A DNA stretch of 34,725 bases from positions 1 through 34,725 of the forward strand of contig NZ_WMDQ01000024.1 of the NCBI RefSeq assembly GCF_009707955.1, written 5' to 3'. The notes beneath the pieces are model-generated. The model was not told the DNA's origin. It saw only the letters and a program-made list of their open reading frames with translations, and made no database searches. This document shows, in pieces, positions 15,795-22,973 of the stretch; position 1 is the first letter of the stretch; the number at the start of each line of letters is the position of its first letter. This stretch comes from Flavobacterium sp. LC2016-13 (GTDB lineage: Bacteria > Bacteroidota > Bacteroidia > Flavobacteriales > Flavobacteriaceae). The position numbers and the translations under genes are program-made.

Positions 15795-16748
15795 TTACTC
15801 CTTATACTCACCCATATTACTATATTTGTCCATTCTTTGGGCAATCAAGTCGGCTGTTGATAAGTCTTTCAATTCGTTATATCCTTTTGTAATGTATTCC
15901 GCTACTGTTTTAAAAGTAGTTTCTCTGTCGTAGTGTGCTCCGCCAAGAGGTTCCGGTATAACATCATCAACTAATTTTTGTCTTTTCATGTCAGATGATG
16001 TCAATTTTAAAGCATCAGCTGCACGTTCTTTGTATTCCCAGCTTTTCCATAAAATAGAAGAGCATGATTCCGGAGAAATTACAGAGTACCATGTGTTTTC
16101 TAACATATATACTTTATCTCCAACACCTATTCCTAAAGCACCTCCTGAAGCACCTTCACCAACAATAATAGTGATAATTGGCACTTTTAAACGAACCATT
16201 TCGAAAATATTTCTGGCAATAGCTTCTCCTTGTCCTCTTTCCTCAGCCTCAAGTCCCGGATATGCACCCGGAGTATCTACTAAAGTTAAAACCGGAATTC
16301 CGAATTTCTCTGCCATTTTCATCAAACGCAAAGCTTTACGGTATCCTTCAGGGTTTGCCATACCGAAATTACGATATTGACGTGTTTTGGTATTATATCC
16401 TTTTTGCTGACCTACGATCATAAACGATTGTCCGTTTACTTTTCCTAAACCACCAACCATTGCTTTATCATCTTTAAATCCTCTGTCACCATGAAGCTCT
16501 AAAAAAGTATCTCCACAAATTGCTCTGATATAATCCAAAGTATAAGGTCTGTTCGGATGTCTTGACAATTGTACTCGTTGCCAAGCCGTAAGATTCTTAT
16601 ATATATCTTTTTTAGTTTGTTCTAATTTTTTGTTGATTTCCTTGCAAGTTGGTGTTACATCAACGTCAGATTCTTTTCCAATTATAACACACTTTTCTAA
16701 CTGTTCTTCAAGTTCTTTGATTGGAAGCTCAAAATCTAAATATTCCAT
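15795..16748 (-). CDS. accA: Acetyl-CoA carboxylase carboxyltransferase subunit alpha
   Basis: Transfers the carboxyl group from biotin to acetyl-CoA, making malonyl-CoA for fatty-acid synthesis; it works with AccD, which is not in this window. The 317 residues are the normal length. Diagnostic parts are the N-terminal helix MEYLDFELPIKELEEQLEKC, RHPNRPYTLDYI, FLELHGDRGFKDD, the crotonase-type oxyanion segments TLVDTPGAYPGLEAEERGQ and VGEGASGGALGIG, and SPESCSSILWK. A minus-strand -7 box TATATTTG lies at 16781-16788, 32 bp upstream. Confidence 0.97.
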   Translation of the reverse strand: MEYLDFELPIKELEEQLEKCVIIGKESDVDVTPTCKEINKKLEQTKKDIYKNLTAWQRVQLSRHPNRPYTLDYIRAICGDTFLELHGDRGFKDDKAMVGGLGKVNGQSFMIVGQQKGYNTKTRQYRNFGMANPEGYRKALRLMKMAEKFGIPVLTLVDTPGAYPGLEAEERGQGEAIARNIFEMVRLKVPIITIIVGEGASGGALGIGVGDKVYMLENTWYSVISPESCSSILWKSWEYKERAADALKLTSSDMKRQKLVDDVIPEPLGGAHYDRETTFKTVAEYITKGYNELKDLSTADLIAQRMDKYSNMGEYKE

Positions 16749-16780
16749 GGATTTTTGAATTTTGTTTTTAAATCGAACCG

Positions 16781-16788
16781 CAAATATA
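16781..16788 (-). promoter_or_regulatory. Promoter -7 box of accA
   Basis: On the minus strand this reads TATATTTG, an exact TAnnTTTG match 32 bp before the accA ATG. No clear -33 box. Confidence 0.5.
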
Positions 16789-16860
16789 AAAATATTATAT
16801 TATTAGTGTCGTTAATTCGTGTTTAAAATATAAAAATGCAATTTAAAAATAAGGAAAGTA

Positions 16861-17748
16861 TTACACTTTCTTCTTATTTTGATAATGTTTAAAAACACCA
16901 TTTAGGATAACTGTAATTACAATTATAATGGCGCCAATATAAAATTCTGTACTCATTTTTTCTTTTCCTCCAAGAATAAAATAAGCCAGCATAATTCCGT
17001 AAACAGGCTCTAAATTAGTCGTTAACATTACTGTGTAAGGCGTTAATTTCTGCATTACTTTTACAGATGCTGTAAACGCATAAGCTGTACAAACAGATGC
17101 TAAAATCAATAGCAAAATCCAGTTATTAAGAGACATTGTAAAAAAATCTGCATTGAATTTTCCCTGTACTAAAAAATAAATAGAAATAAAGAAAACACCT
17201 GCTCCAAATTCGTAAAATGTAATAACCGATGGTTCATGATCAGAGATTAATTTTCCGTTCATTAAAGTAAATAAAACCCCTAAAATGATAGAAGCCAAGG
17301 CATAATACATCCCGCTTAGGTATTTAATTTCTACCTGCATGATCAATGCTAAACCTCCAATGATAATTAATCCGAAGAATACTTCGTACCATAATATTTT
17401 TCTTCCGTAAAAAAGCGGTTCTAATAAAGAGGCAAAAAAAGCTCCCAACGAAAATATGGATAATGTTATAGAAACGTTTGAAACATGAATTGCTTTAAAA
17501 AAGAAAATCCAATGAAGTGCGATCAGTAATCCGACAAAAATTAATTTGGCAAATGATTGAGCTGATATTACAAACGACTGTTTTTTATATACTATAAAAC
17601 CGGCCAGAAAAAGCCCTGCTAATAACATTCTGAACCAAACTAAATTTTCAGCATCAATTGTAATTAAAGCGCCTAATATGGCTGTAAATCCCCAGATAAA
17701 AACAATTAAATGAAGGTTTAAATAACTTTTTAAATTATCGTTTCGCAT
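16861..17748 (-). CDS. DMT/EamA family transporter
   Basis: Inner-membrane permease of 295 residues with ten hydrophobic segments arranged as two EamA repeats (about 8-135 and 145-285). Features include HLIVFIWGFTAILGALI in the first repeat, LEPLFYGRKILWYE, and LTTNLEPVYGIMLAYFILGG in the second, a typical DMT glutamate-proline signature. The substrate cannot be predicted; members export amino acids or other metabolites. Its start overlaps the end of the LptF/LptG gene by 14 bp, so the two are translated from one message. Confidence 0.9.
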   Translation of the reverse strand: MRNDNLKSYLNLHLIVFIWGFTAILGALITIDAENLVWFRMLLAGLFLAGFIVYKKQSFVISAQSFAKLIFVGLLIALHWIFFFKAIHVSNVSITLSIFSLGAFFASLLEPLFYGRKILWYEVFFGLIIIGGLALIMQVEIKYLSGMYYALASIILGVLFTLMNGKLISDHEPSVITFYEFGAGVFFISIYFLVQGKFNADFFTMSLNNWILLLILASVCTAYAFTASVKVMQKLTPYTVMLTTNLEPVYGIMLAYFILGGKEKMSTEFYIGAIIIVITVILNGVFKHYQNKKKV

Positions 17749-18823
17749 TACGTAATAGGTAAATTGCCAGAACTCCGAAAACCATATTCGGGAACCAAAC
17801 AGCTAATAAAGGTGAGAAAGTAGATTTTTCGGCAAGAGTACCAAATATTTTATCAAAAAAGACAAAAGAAAATGCAATTGCAATTCCAATGGCAAGATTC
17901 ATTCCCATACCACCACGACGTTTCATTGCCGAAACCGCAACAGCGATAATTGTTAAAATAAATGCAGAAACCGGAACACTGTATTTTTTATAAAGTACAA
18001 CTAAATAAGTATTAATATTTCCTGACCCACGCTTCCTTTCTTTTTCGATAAACTTATAAAGTTTTCCTAAACTCAAAGTCTCTGCGATATAAACCACAGG
18101 AGTCAAATCTTCAAGTTCAAATTTGAATTTGGTGTTTTTTTCAGGCGCTTTTTCGATTACATCATTAAGTTCACCAAGGGTTCTTTTTGTATAATCATAC
18201 ATCGTATAGGTTTTCTTTTTAGGATCCCATTTGATGCGGCTTGCAGTAATTTTATATTTTAATTTATCTTTTTCGAAATGTTCCAGCGAAAAATTAAAAG
18301 CTGTTTTCGATTCTTCGTTAAAGCTATTTACAAAAATAAAATCGTTGTCATTAATTTGTCTGTAAACATTGGTATTTTCTCCCCGCATAAGCTGTTTTCC
18401 ATTTCCTTTTAGATACGTATATCTAAAATTATTAAAACCCTCACTAGCTGCAGGAACAATGAAAAAACCCATTAAAAGCACAAAAATCGAAACAATAGAA
18501 GCGCCAATAATATAAGGACGAAGAAAACGAGTAAATGAAATACCTGAACTTAAAACAGCAATAATTTCAGTATTATTGGCTAGTTTAGAGGTAAACCAAA
18601 TTACCGATAAAAACAAAAATATCGGAAATAAAGAGTTGGCAAAATATATCGTGAAATTATAATAATAGATTGCGATTTGGGTAAACGGAATTTTATTTTC
18701 CAGCATTTTATTCACCTTTTCAGAGACATCAATTACAATTCCAATCGGAATAAATAAAAGTATCATCACCGAAAAAGTGGCTAAATATCGTTTTAAAATA
18801 TACTTATCTATTATCGTCAGCAT
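17735..18823 (-). CDS. LptF/LptG family permease (YjgP/YjgQ)
   Basis: Membrane subunit of the LptBFG ABC transporter that extracts lipopolysaccharide from the inner membrane and drives it to the outer membrane. The 362 residues start with MLTIIDKYILKRYLATF, typical of the family. Two or three N-terminal spans are followed by a periplasmic beta-jellyroll region (about 130-265) and three C-terminal spans (SAFILTIIAVAVSAMKRRGG, LAIGIAIAFSFVFFDKI, LAVWFPNMVFGVLAIYLL). Sequence alone does not decide between LptF and LptG. It lies downstream of tgt across an 88-bp gap filled with 7-bp-period repeats, and overlaps the EamA gene by 14 bp. Confidence 0.92.
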   Translation of the reverse strand: MLTIIDKYILKRYLATFSVMILLFIPIGIVIDVSEKVNKMLENKIPFTQIAIYYYNFTIYFANSLFPIFLFLSVIWFTSKLANNTEIIAVLSSGISFTRFLRPYIIGASIVSIFVLLMGFFIVPAASEGFNNFRYTYLKGNGKQLMRGENTNVYRQINDNDFIFVNSFNEESKTAFNFSLEHFEKDKLKYKITASRIKWDPKKKTYTMYDYTKRTLGELNDVIEKAPEKNTKFKFELEDLTPVVYIAETLSLGKLYKFIEKERKRGSGNINTYLVVLYKKYSVPVSAFILTIIAVAVSAMKRRGGMGMNLAIGIAIAFSFVFFDKIFGTLAEKSTFSPLLAVWFPNMVFGVLAIYLLRNAKR

Positions 18824-18842
18824 ATATAAATTTGTTTTTTTT

Positions 18843-18905
18843 GTTTCAGGTTTAAAGTTTCAGGTTCTGCTGAGAACTTGAAACCTGAAACTTCAAACTT
18901 GAAAC
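18843..18905 (-). repeat. Nine exact 7-bp units forming a hairpin between tgt and lptF/G
   Basis: Nine consecutive heptamers occupy these 63 bp. The left half has units like GTTTCAG (18843, 18850, 18857, 18864). The right half has their complements like CTGAAAC and TTGAAAC (18871 to 18899). The two halves fold around a GTTC-TGCTGA-GAAC centre. The period is 7 throughout with no slip. It lies in a co-directional gap of a minus-strand operon. Confidence 0.88.
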
Positions 18906-18911
18906 TTTTTT

Positions 18912-20042
18912 TTAAAGTCTTTGGCTCATATTTTTAACCATCATTTCTTTCCATGGTCTAAAATCGCCTGCTAAGATATGTTTTCTAGCCTCACGAACCA
19001 ACCACATATAGAAACCTAAGTTATGAATTGTAGCAATTTGTTTTCCCAAATATTCGTTTGCAGCGAATAAGTGACGTAAATAGGCTTTTGTATATTCTGT
19101 ATCTACAAAAGTATGTCCCATTTCATCAATAGGAGAAAAATCAGCTTCCCATTTTTTATTTTTGATATTGATGGTTCCGTTTGCTGTAAACAACATACCG
19201 TTTCTGGCATTACGCGTTGGCATAACGCAATCGAACATATCAATTCCTAACGCAATATTTTCTAAAACATTAATTGGAGTTCCTACTCCCATTAAATAAC
19301 GTGGCTTATCTTCCGGTAAAATTTCGCAAACAACCTCAGTCATCGCATACATTTCTTCTGCTGGTTCACCAACTGATAATCCACCAATTGCATTTCCTTG
19401 CTGCCCTGAATTTGCAATATATTCTGCAGATTGTCTACGCAAATCTTTATAAGTACTTCCCTGAACAATCGGAAAAAACGTTTGTTCGTATCCATATTTA
19501 TAAGGCACTTTATCTAAATGATTAATACAACGATCCAACCAACGGTGTGTCATGTGCATCGAACGTTGTGCATATCTGTAATCGCAAGGATAAGGCGTAC
19601 ATTCATCAAAAGCCATAATAATATCGGCTCCAATAGTACGTTGAATTTCCATTACATTTTCTGGCGTAAAAAAGTGATACGAACCATCAATATGCGATTT
19701 AAACTTCACTCCTTCTTCCTTAATTTTTCTATTATTCGAAAGAGAATAAACCTGATATCCACCAGAATCTGTCAAAATATTACGATCCCAGTTCATGAAT
19801 TTATGTAATCCACCGGCTTTTTCAAGAATCTCAGTTTGCGGACGTAAGTATAAATGGTATGTATTTCCCAGAATAATATCCGGATTAATATCGTCTTTAA
19901 GTTCGCGTTGGTGTACACCTTTTACAGAAGCAACCGTTCCAACAGGCATAAAAATAGGCGTTTCAATTACGCCGTGATCAGTAGTAATACTTCCCGCCCT
20001 AGCTTTCGATTGCGGATCTTTTTGTAATAAATCAAACTTCAT
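18912..20042 (-). CDS. tgt: Queuine tRNA-ribosyltransferase
   Basis: Exchanges guanine 34 for preQ1 in the anticodon of tRNAs Asp, Asn, His and Tyr. From the ATG at 20042 the product is 376 residues, a normal length. Catalytic motifs are TDSGGYQVYS (Asp92) and GIDMFDCVMPTRNARNG (Asp271). The longer frame, from 20078, adds MPSRTMGRKKTQ; it is rejected because the -7 promoter box (20076-20083) overlaps it and the usual N-terminus is MKFDLL. The usual zinc-binding CxCxxC loop is missing: the segment between SPIDE and TKAYLRHL reads MGHTFVDTEY, with no cysteine. The C-terminal His of TIHNLGFY remains. Confidence 0.95.
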   Translation of the reverse strand: MKFDLLQKDPQSKARAGSITTDHGVIETPIFMPVGTVASVKGVHQRELKDDINPDIILGNTYHLYLRPQTEILEKAGGLHKFMNWDRNILTDSGGYQVYSLSNNRKIKEEGVKFKSHIDGSYHFFTPENVMEIQRTIGADIIMAFDECTPYPCDYRYAQRSMHMTHRWLDRCINHLDKVPYKYGYEQTFFPIVQGSTYKDLRRQSAEYIANSGQQGNAIGGLSVGEPAEEMYAMTEVVCEILPEDKPRYLMGVGTPINVLENIALGIDMFDCVMPTRNARNGMLFTANGTINIKNKKWEADFSPIDEMGHTFVDTEYTKAYLRHLFAANEYLGKQIATIHNLGFYMWLVREARKHILAGDFRPWKEMMVKNMSQRL

Positions 20043-20075
20043 CTGTGTCTTTTTTCTCCCCATTGTTCGGGACGG

Positions 20076-20083
20076 CAAAGATA
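20076..20083 (-). promoter_or_regulatory. Promoter -7 box of tgt
   Basis: On the minus strand this reads TATCTTTG, an exact TAnnTTTG match 33 bp upstream of the chosen tgt start. It decides against the start at 20078. Confidence 0.55.
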
Positions 20084-20104
20084 GGTTAATTTGATAATTA
20101 TCTA

Positions 20105-20184
20105 AATTAGATTGTTAGATTTTTAAATCACTTGATTATTAGACATTTTTAAAATCTAAATTTCTAAAAATCTAACAATCTATT
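20105..20184. repeat. 8-bp-period inverted repeat upstream of tgt
   Basis: Left units end in AGAT-like words at 20109, 20117, 20125, 20133 and 20141. Right units carry TCTA at 20055+100, that is at 20155, 20163, 20171 and 20179. Both series are spaced exactly 8 bp. The outer 18 bp (20108-20125 and 20165-20182) are a perfect inverted repeat. It lies in the 410-bp gene-free region 20043-20452. Confidence 0.8.
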
Positions 20185-20187
20185 TAT

Positions 20188-20309
20188 GGCGTTTCCCAAG
20201 GGTCGGGCTATCCACTATATCTTTTGTTCCAGAAATATCGTTGTTAATTAAGACCAGACATTTGTCACAAAAGGATGCCGTTGCTATCCCTAACGCAAAG
20301 ACCAGACAT
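20188..20309 (+). repeat. Bacteroidota-type dispersed intergenic repeat
   Basis: GC-richer than its surroundings, it holds GGGTCGGGCTATCCACTATA, then CTTTTGTTCC, then AAAAGGATGCCGTTGCTATC and CCTAACGC. From memory this word order recurs in intergenic regions of many Bacteroidota genomes. A 12-bp direct repeat AAGACCAGACAT (20250-20261 and 20298-20309) flanks the last module like a target duplication. The rest of the 410-bp gap (20310-20452) shows nothing recognisable. Confidence 0.55.
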
Positions 20310-20452
20310 ATTCAATAAATTAACTGATATTAAAATCAAATGTAAAAATTGCAACAATCATATTACCAAAGTGTAACACAACAACCCCGGTGATTTCTTA
20401 ATTTTAATTAATATAAAAATGGAATTAATATCAATTTTAAATTATAGAAATA

Positions 20453-20770
20453 ATGATAAATTCAGAAGAAAAAAATCCTGTAGATTTAGATCAAATCAAG
20501 GATGATCAAATTGAAAGAAATCTTGAAAATTTAGATTATCCTGCAAATGAAGACATTTACAATCAGGAAGATAAATTAGAAGATATAGATCCTGAAGGTA
20601 TTTCAGGGGAAAGAATTATCAATCAGGATAATAATCACGAATGGAAACAAAACAGCGACAAACTCGGAAACGATTTAGATATTCCTGGTTCAGAGCTCGA
20701 TGACGAACAAGAAGAAATTGGATCTGAAGATGAAGAAAACAATTTTTACAGCGAAGGCGATACTAATTAA
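20453..20770 (+). CDS. Acidic, probably disordered protein, unknown function
   Basis: A 105-residue protein very rich in Glu, Asp and Asn, without hydrophobic core or signal peptide. It starts MINSEEKNPVDLDQIKDD and ends with DLDIPGSELDDEQEEIGSED, a motif I recall from short flavobacterial hypothetical proteins. Its predicted charge is strongly negative, so it is probably disordered. It stands alone between the dispersed repeat on the left and the inverted repeat at 20795 on the right. No function can be assigned. Confidence 0.7.
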   Translation: MINSEEKNPVDLDQIKDDQIERNLENLDYPANEDIYNQEDKLEDIDPEGISGERIINQDNNHEWKQNSDKLGNDLDIPGSELDDEQEEIGSEDEENNFYSEGDTN

Positions 20771-20794
20771 ATTGCACAAAACTCTACAATTATT

Positions 20795-20864
20795 TTTTGC
20801 CACAGATTAAAGGATTAACACAGATTTTTTAAAATCAACTTAATCATTTTAATCTGTGGCAAAA
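20795..20864 (+). repeat. Long inverted repeat after the acidic protein gene
   Basis: Perfect 17-bp arms (TTTTGCCACAGATTAAA, 20795-20811, and its complement at 20848-20864) enclose an imperfectly palindromic centre with a second CACAGATT at 20819-20826. It could act as a terminator for the acidic gene. The word AATCTGTGGC is one I recall as frequent in Flavobacterium intergenic DNA. Confidence 0.75.
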
Positions 20865-20961
20865 CTTTTATGCACTATTTACAAGATTTTGGTGTTTTTT
20901 TTCAAATCAATAAAAAAAGAGACATAATTTAACAATTGTGACAAACTAAAGCAAAAAATCA

Positions 20962-20993
20962 TTTGTCTTACCGCAAAATAAAATTTACTTTTG
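20962..20993 (+). promoter_or_regulatory. Complete promoter of the transketolase genes
   Basis: A -33 box TTTG (20962-20965) and a -7 box TACTTTTG (20986-20993), spaced 20 bp, match the Bacteroidota sigma-A consensus exactly. The ATG follows 25 bp later. Confidence 0.8.
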
Positions 20994-21018
20994 CACCAGT
21001 TTAACTTTTACACATAAA

Positions 21019-21870
21019 ATGAAGCCTAACACACAACAATTAAGCGATTTAACTATCCAAGTAAGAAGAGATATTCTTCGAATGGTACATGCTGTCAACT
21101 CAGGACACCCAGGTGGTTCATTAGGTTGTACTGAATTTTTGGTAACGCTATACCAAAATATTATGGAACGTAAAGAAGGTTTTGATATGGACGGAATTGG
21201 AGAAGATATTTTCTTCCTTTCAAACGGGCATATTTCTCCTGTATTTTATAGCGTTTTAGCTCGCAGCGGTTATTTCCCTGTTTCAGAATTAGCTACGTTT
21301 AGATTACTAAACTCTCGTTTACAAGGTCACCCAACAACTCACGAAGGATTACCTGGTGTTCGTATGGCTTCTGGTTCATTAGGACAAGGTTTATCTGTAG
21401 CTCTTGGTGCAGCTCAGGCAAAAAAATTAAATGGTGATAATCATTTAATATATACTTTACACGGTGATGGTGAATTACAAGAAGGTCAAAACTGGGAAGC
21501 GATCATGTATGCTTCTGCTAAAAAAGTAGACAATCTTATTGCAACTATCGACGTTAACGGAAAACAAATTGACGGAACAACTGACGAAGTTCTAGCAATG
21601 GGAAGTCTTCGTGCTAAATTCGAAGCTTTTGATTGGGATGTTTTAGAAATTGCTGAAGGAAATAATATCGATGCTATTATTGCAGGATTAACAGATGCTA
21701 AATCAAGAACAGGAAAAGGAAAACCAGTTTGTATTTTATTACATACTGAAATGGGTAACGGTGTAGACTTTATGATGCACACACATGCATGGCATGGTAA
21801 AGCACCAAACAACGATCAGTTGGCAAGTGCTTTGGCTCAAAACTATTCTGCAGATCAAATCGACTATTAA
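21019..21870 (+). CDS. Transketolase, N-terminal (TPP-binding) subunit
   Basis: Forms the thiamine-diphosphate-binding half of transketolase, which moves two-carbon ketol units in the pentose phosphate pathway. The 283 residues correspond to the first half of a one-piece transketolase. Visible are VNSGHPGGSLGCTEFLVTLY, the substrate-site region FLSNGHISPVFYSVL, and the TPP/metal motif HGDGELQEGQNWEAIMYAS with DVNGKQIDGTT. It has an exact promoter and is followed, after a 75-bp gap of 7-bp-period repeats, by the C-terminal subunit gene. Confidence 0.95.
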   Translation: MKPNTQQLSDLTIQVRRDILRMVHAVNSGHPGGSLGCTEFLVTLYQNIMERKEGFDMDGIGEDIFFLSNGHISPVFYSVLARSGYFPVSELATFRLLNSRLQGHPTTHEGLPGVRMASGSLGQGLSVALGAAQAKKLNGDNHLIYTLHGDGELQEGQNWEAIMYASAKKVDNLIATIDVNGKQIDGTTDEVLAMGSLRAKFEAFDWDVLEIAEGNNIDAIIAGLTDAKSRTGKGKPVCILLHTEMGNGVDFMMHTHAWHGKAPNNDQLASALAQNYSADQIDY

Positions 21871-21876
21871 AAAAAA

Positions 21877-21934
21877 GCTTTAAGCTTTAAGCAGTAAGCT
21901 TTATGCCTATTGCCTACAGCCTATTGCGTATAGC
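21877..21934 (+). repeat. Nine GC anchors exactly 7 bp apart, between the transketolase subunits
   Basis: GC dinucleotides occur at 21877, 21884, 21891, 21898, 21905, 21912, 21919, 21926 and 21933 with no slip. Units read like AGCTTTA on the left and TGCCTAT on the right. The array fills most of the 75-bp gap and ends 11 bp before the next ATG. Confidence 0.88.
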
Positions 21935-21945
21935 AAAAAAATAAA

Positions 21946-22899
21946 ATGAAAAAATATACAAATACAGGAAGTAAAGATACTCGTTCGGGTTTTGGAGCGG
22001 GAATGACTGAATTAGGTCAAAAAAACGAAAAAGTAGTAGCACTTTGTGCTGATTTAATTGGATCATTAAAATTTGATGATTTCAAGAAAAATCACCCTGA
22101 GCGTTTTTTCCAAATCGGAATCGCTGAAGCTAACATGATTGGTATTGCTGCAGGTTTAACAATTGGAGGAAAAATTCCTTTTACAGGAACTTTCGCTAAC
22201 TTCTCTACAGGAAGAGTTTACGATCAAATTCGTCAATCAGTTGCTTATTCTGATAAAAACGTAAAAATTTGTGCTTCTCACGCAGGTTTAACACTTGGTG
22301 AAGACGGTGCAACACACCAAATCCTTGAAGATATTGGTTTAATGAAAATGTTGCCTGGAATGACTGTAATCAATACTTGTGATTATAACCAAACCAAAGC
22401 TGCAACTTTAGCATTAGCAGATCATCACGGTCCTGCTTATTTACGTTTCGGCCGTCCGGTAGTACCTAACTTTACTCCTGCTGACGAACCTTTCGTAATT
22501 GGAAAAGCAATTTTATTAAGCGAAGGAACTGATGTAACAATTGTTGCAACTGGACACTTAGTTTGGGAAGCGCTTATCGCTGCAGAAGCTTTAGAAGCAA
22601 AAGGAATTTCTGCTGAAGTAATCAACATTCATACAATTAAACCTCTTGACGAAGAAGCAATTCTAAAATCATTGGCTAAAACAAAATGTGTTGTAACTGC
22701 AGAAGAGCATAACATTCTTGGAGGTCTTGGAGAAAGCGTTTCAAGAGTATTAGCTTTAAATACTCCTGCTCCACAAGAGTTTGTAGCTGTAAACGATAGT
22801 TTTGGTGAGTCTGGAACTCCTGAGCAATTAATGGAGAAATACAAATTAAACAATCAGGCAATTGTTGAAGCTGTAGAAAAAGTTATCAAAAGAAAATAA
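21946..22899 (+). CDS. Transketolase, C-terminal subunit
   Basis: Second half of a two-gene transketolase, 317 residues. It contains the pyrimidine-binding domain (about 10-175; QIGIAEANMIGIAAGL with the TPP-activating Glu, and SHAGLTLGEDGATHQ) and the C-terminal transketolase domain (about 190-315; GHLVWEALIAAEALEAKGI, EVINIHTIKPLDEEAI, TAEEHNILGGLGESVSRVL). It pairs with the product of 21019-21870 to give the active enzyme. A strong terminator follows at 22923. Confidence 0.95.
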   Translation: MKKYTNTGSKDTRSGFGAGMTELGQKNEKVVALCADLIGSLKFDDFKKNHPERFFQIGIAEANMIGIAAGLTIGGKIPFTGTFANFSTGRVYDQIRQSVAYSDKNVKICASHAGLTLGEDGATHQILEDIGLMKMLPGMTVINTCDYNQTKAATLALADHHGPAYLRFGRPVVPNFTPADEPFVIGKAILLSEGTDVTIVATGHLVWEALIAAEALEAKGISAEVINIHTIKPLDEEAILKSLAKTKCVVTAEEHNILGGLGESVSRVLALNTPAPQEFVAVNDSFGESGTPEQLMEKYKLNNQAIVEAVEKVIKRK

Positions 22900-22922
22900 T
22901 TTTTTACTTTCTTACTTTATAC

Positions 22923-22956
22923 AAAAAAACCTCGAAATCACTTTCGAGGTTTTTTT
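22923..22956. terminator. Bidirectional intrinsic terminator between transketolase and FKBP-like gene
   Basis: A perfect 15-bp stem (22923-22937 with 22942-22956) has loop TCAC and flanking A- and T-runs. It serves both convergent genes. Confidence 0.92.
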
Positions 22957-22973
22957 ATATCTTAAAACTAAAT

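Noticed and set aside
18410..18432. Palindrome AGATACGTATATCT inside the LptF/LptG gene
   Set aside because: It is coding sequence and the motif match to the CACGTATAAA operator is partial.
20043..20078. Longer tgt start (12 extra residues)
   Set aside because: The -7 promoter box overlaps that start codon and the family N-terminus begins at 20042.
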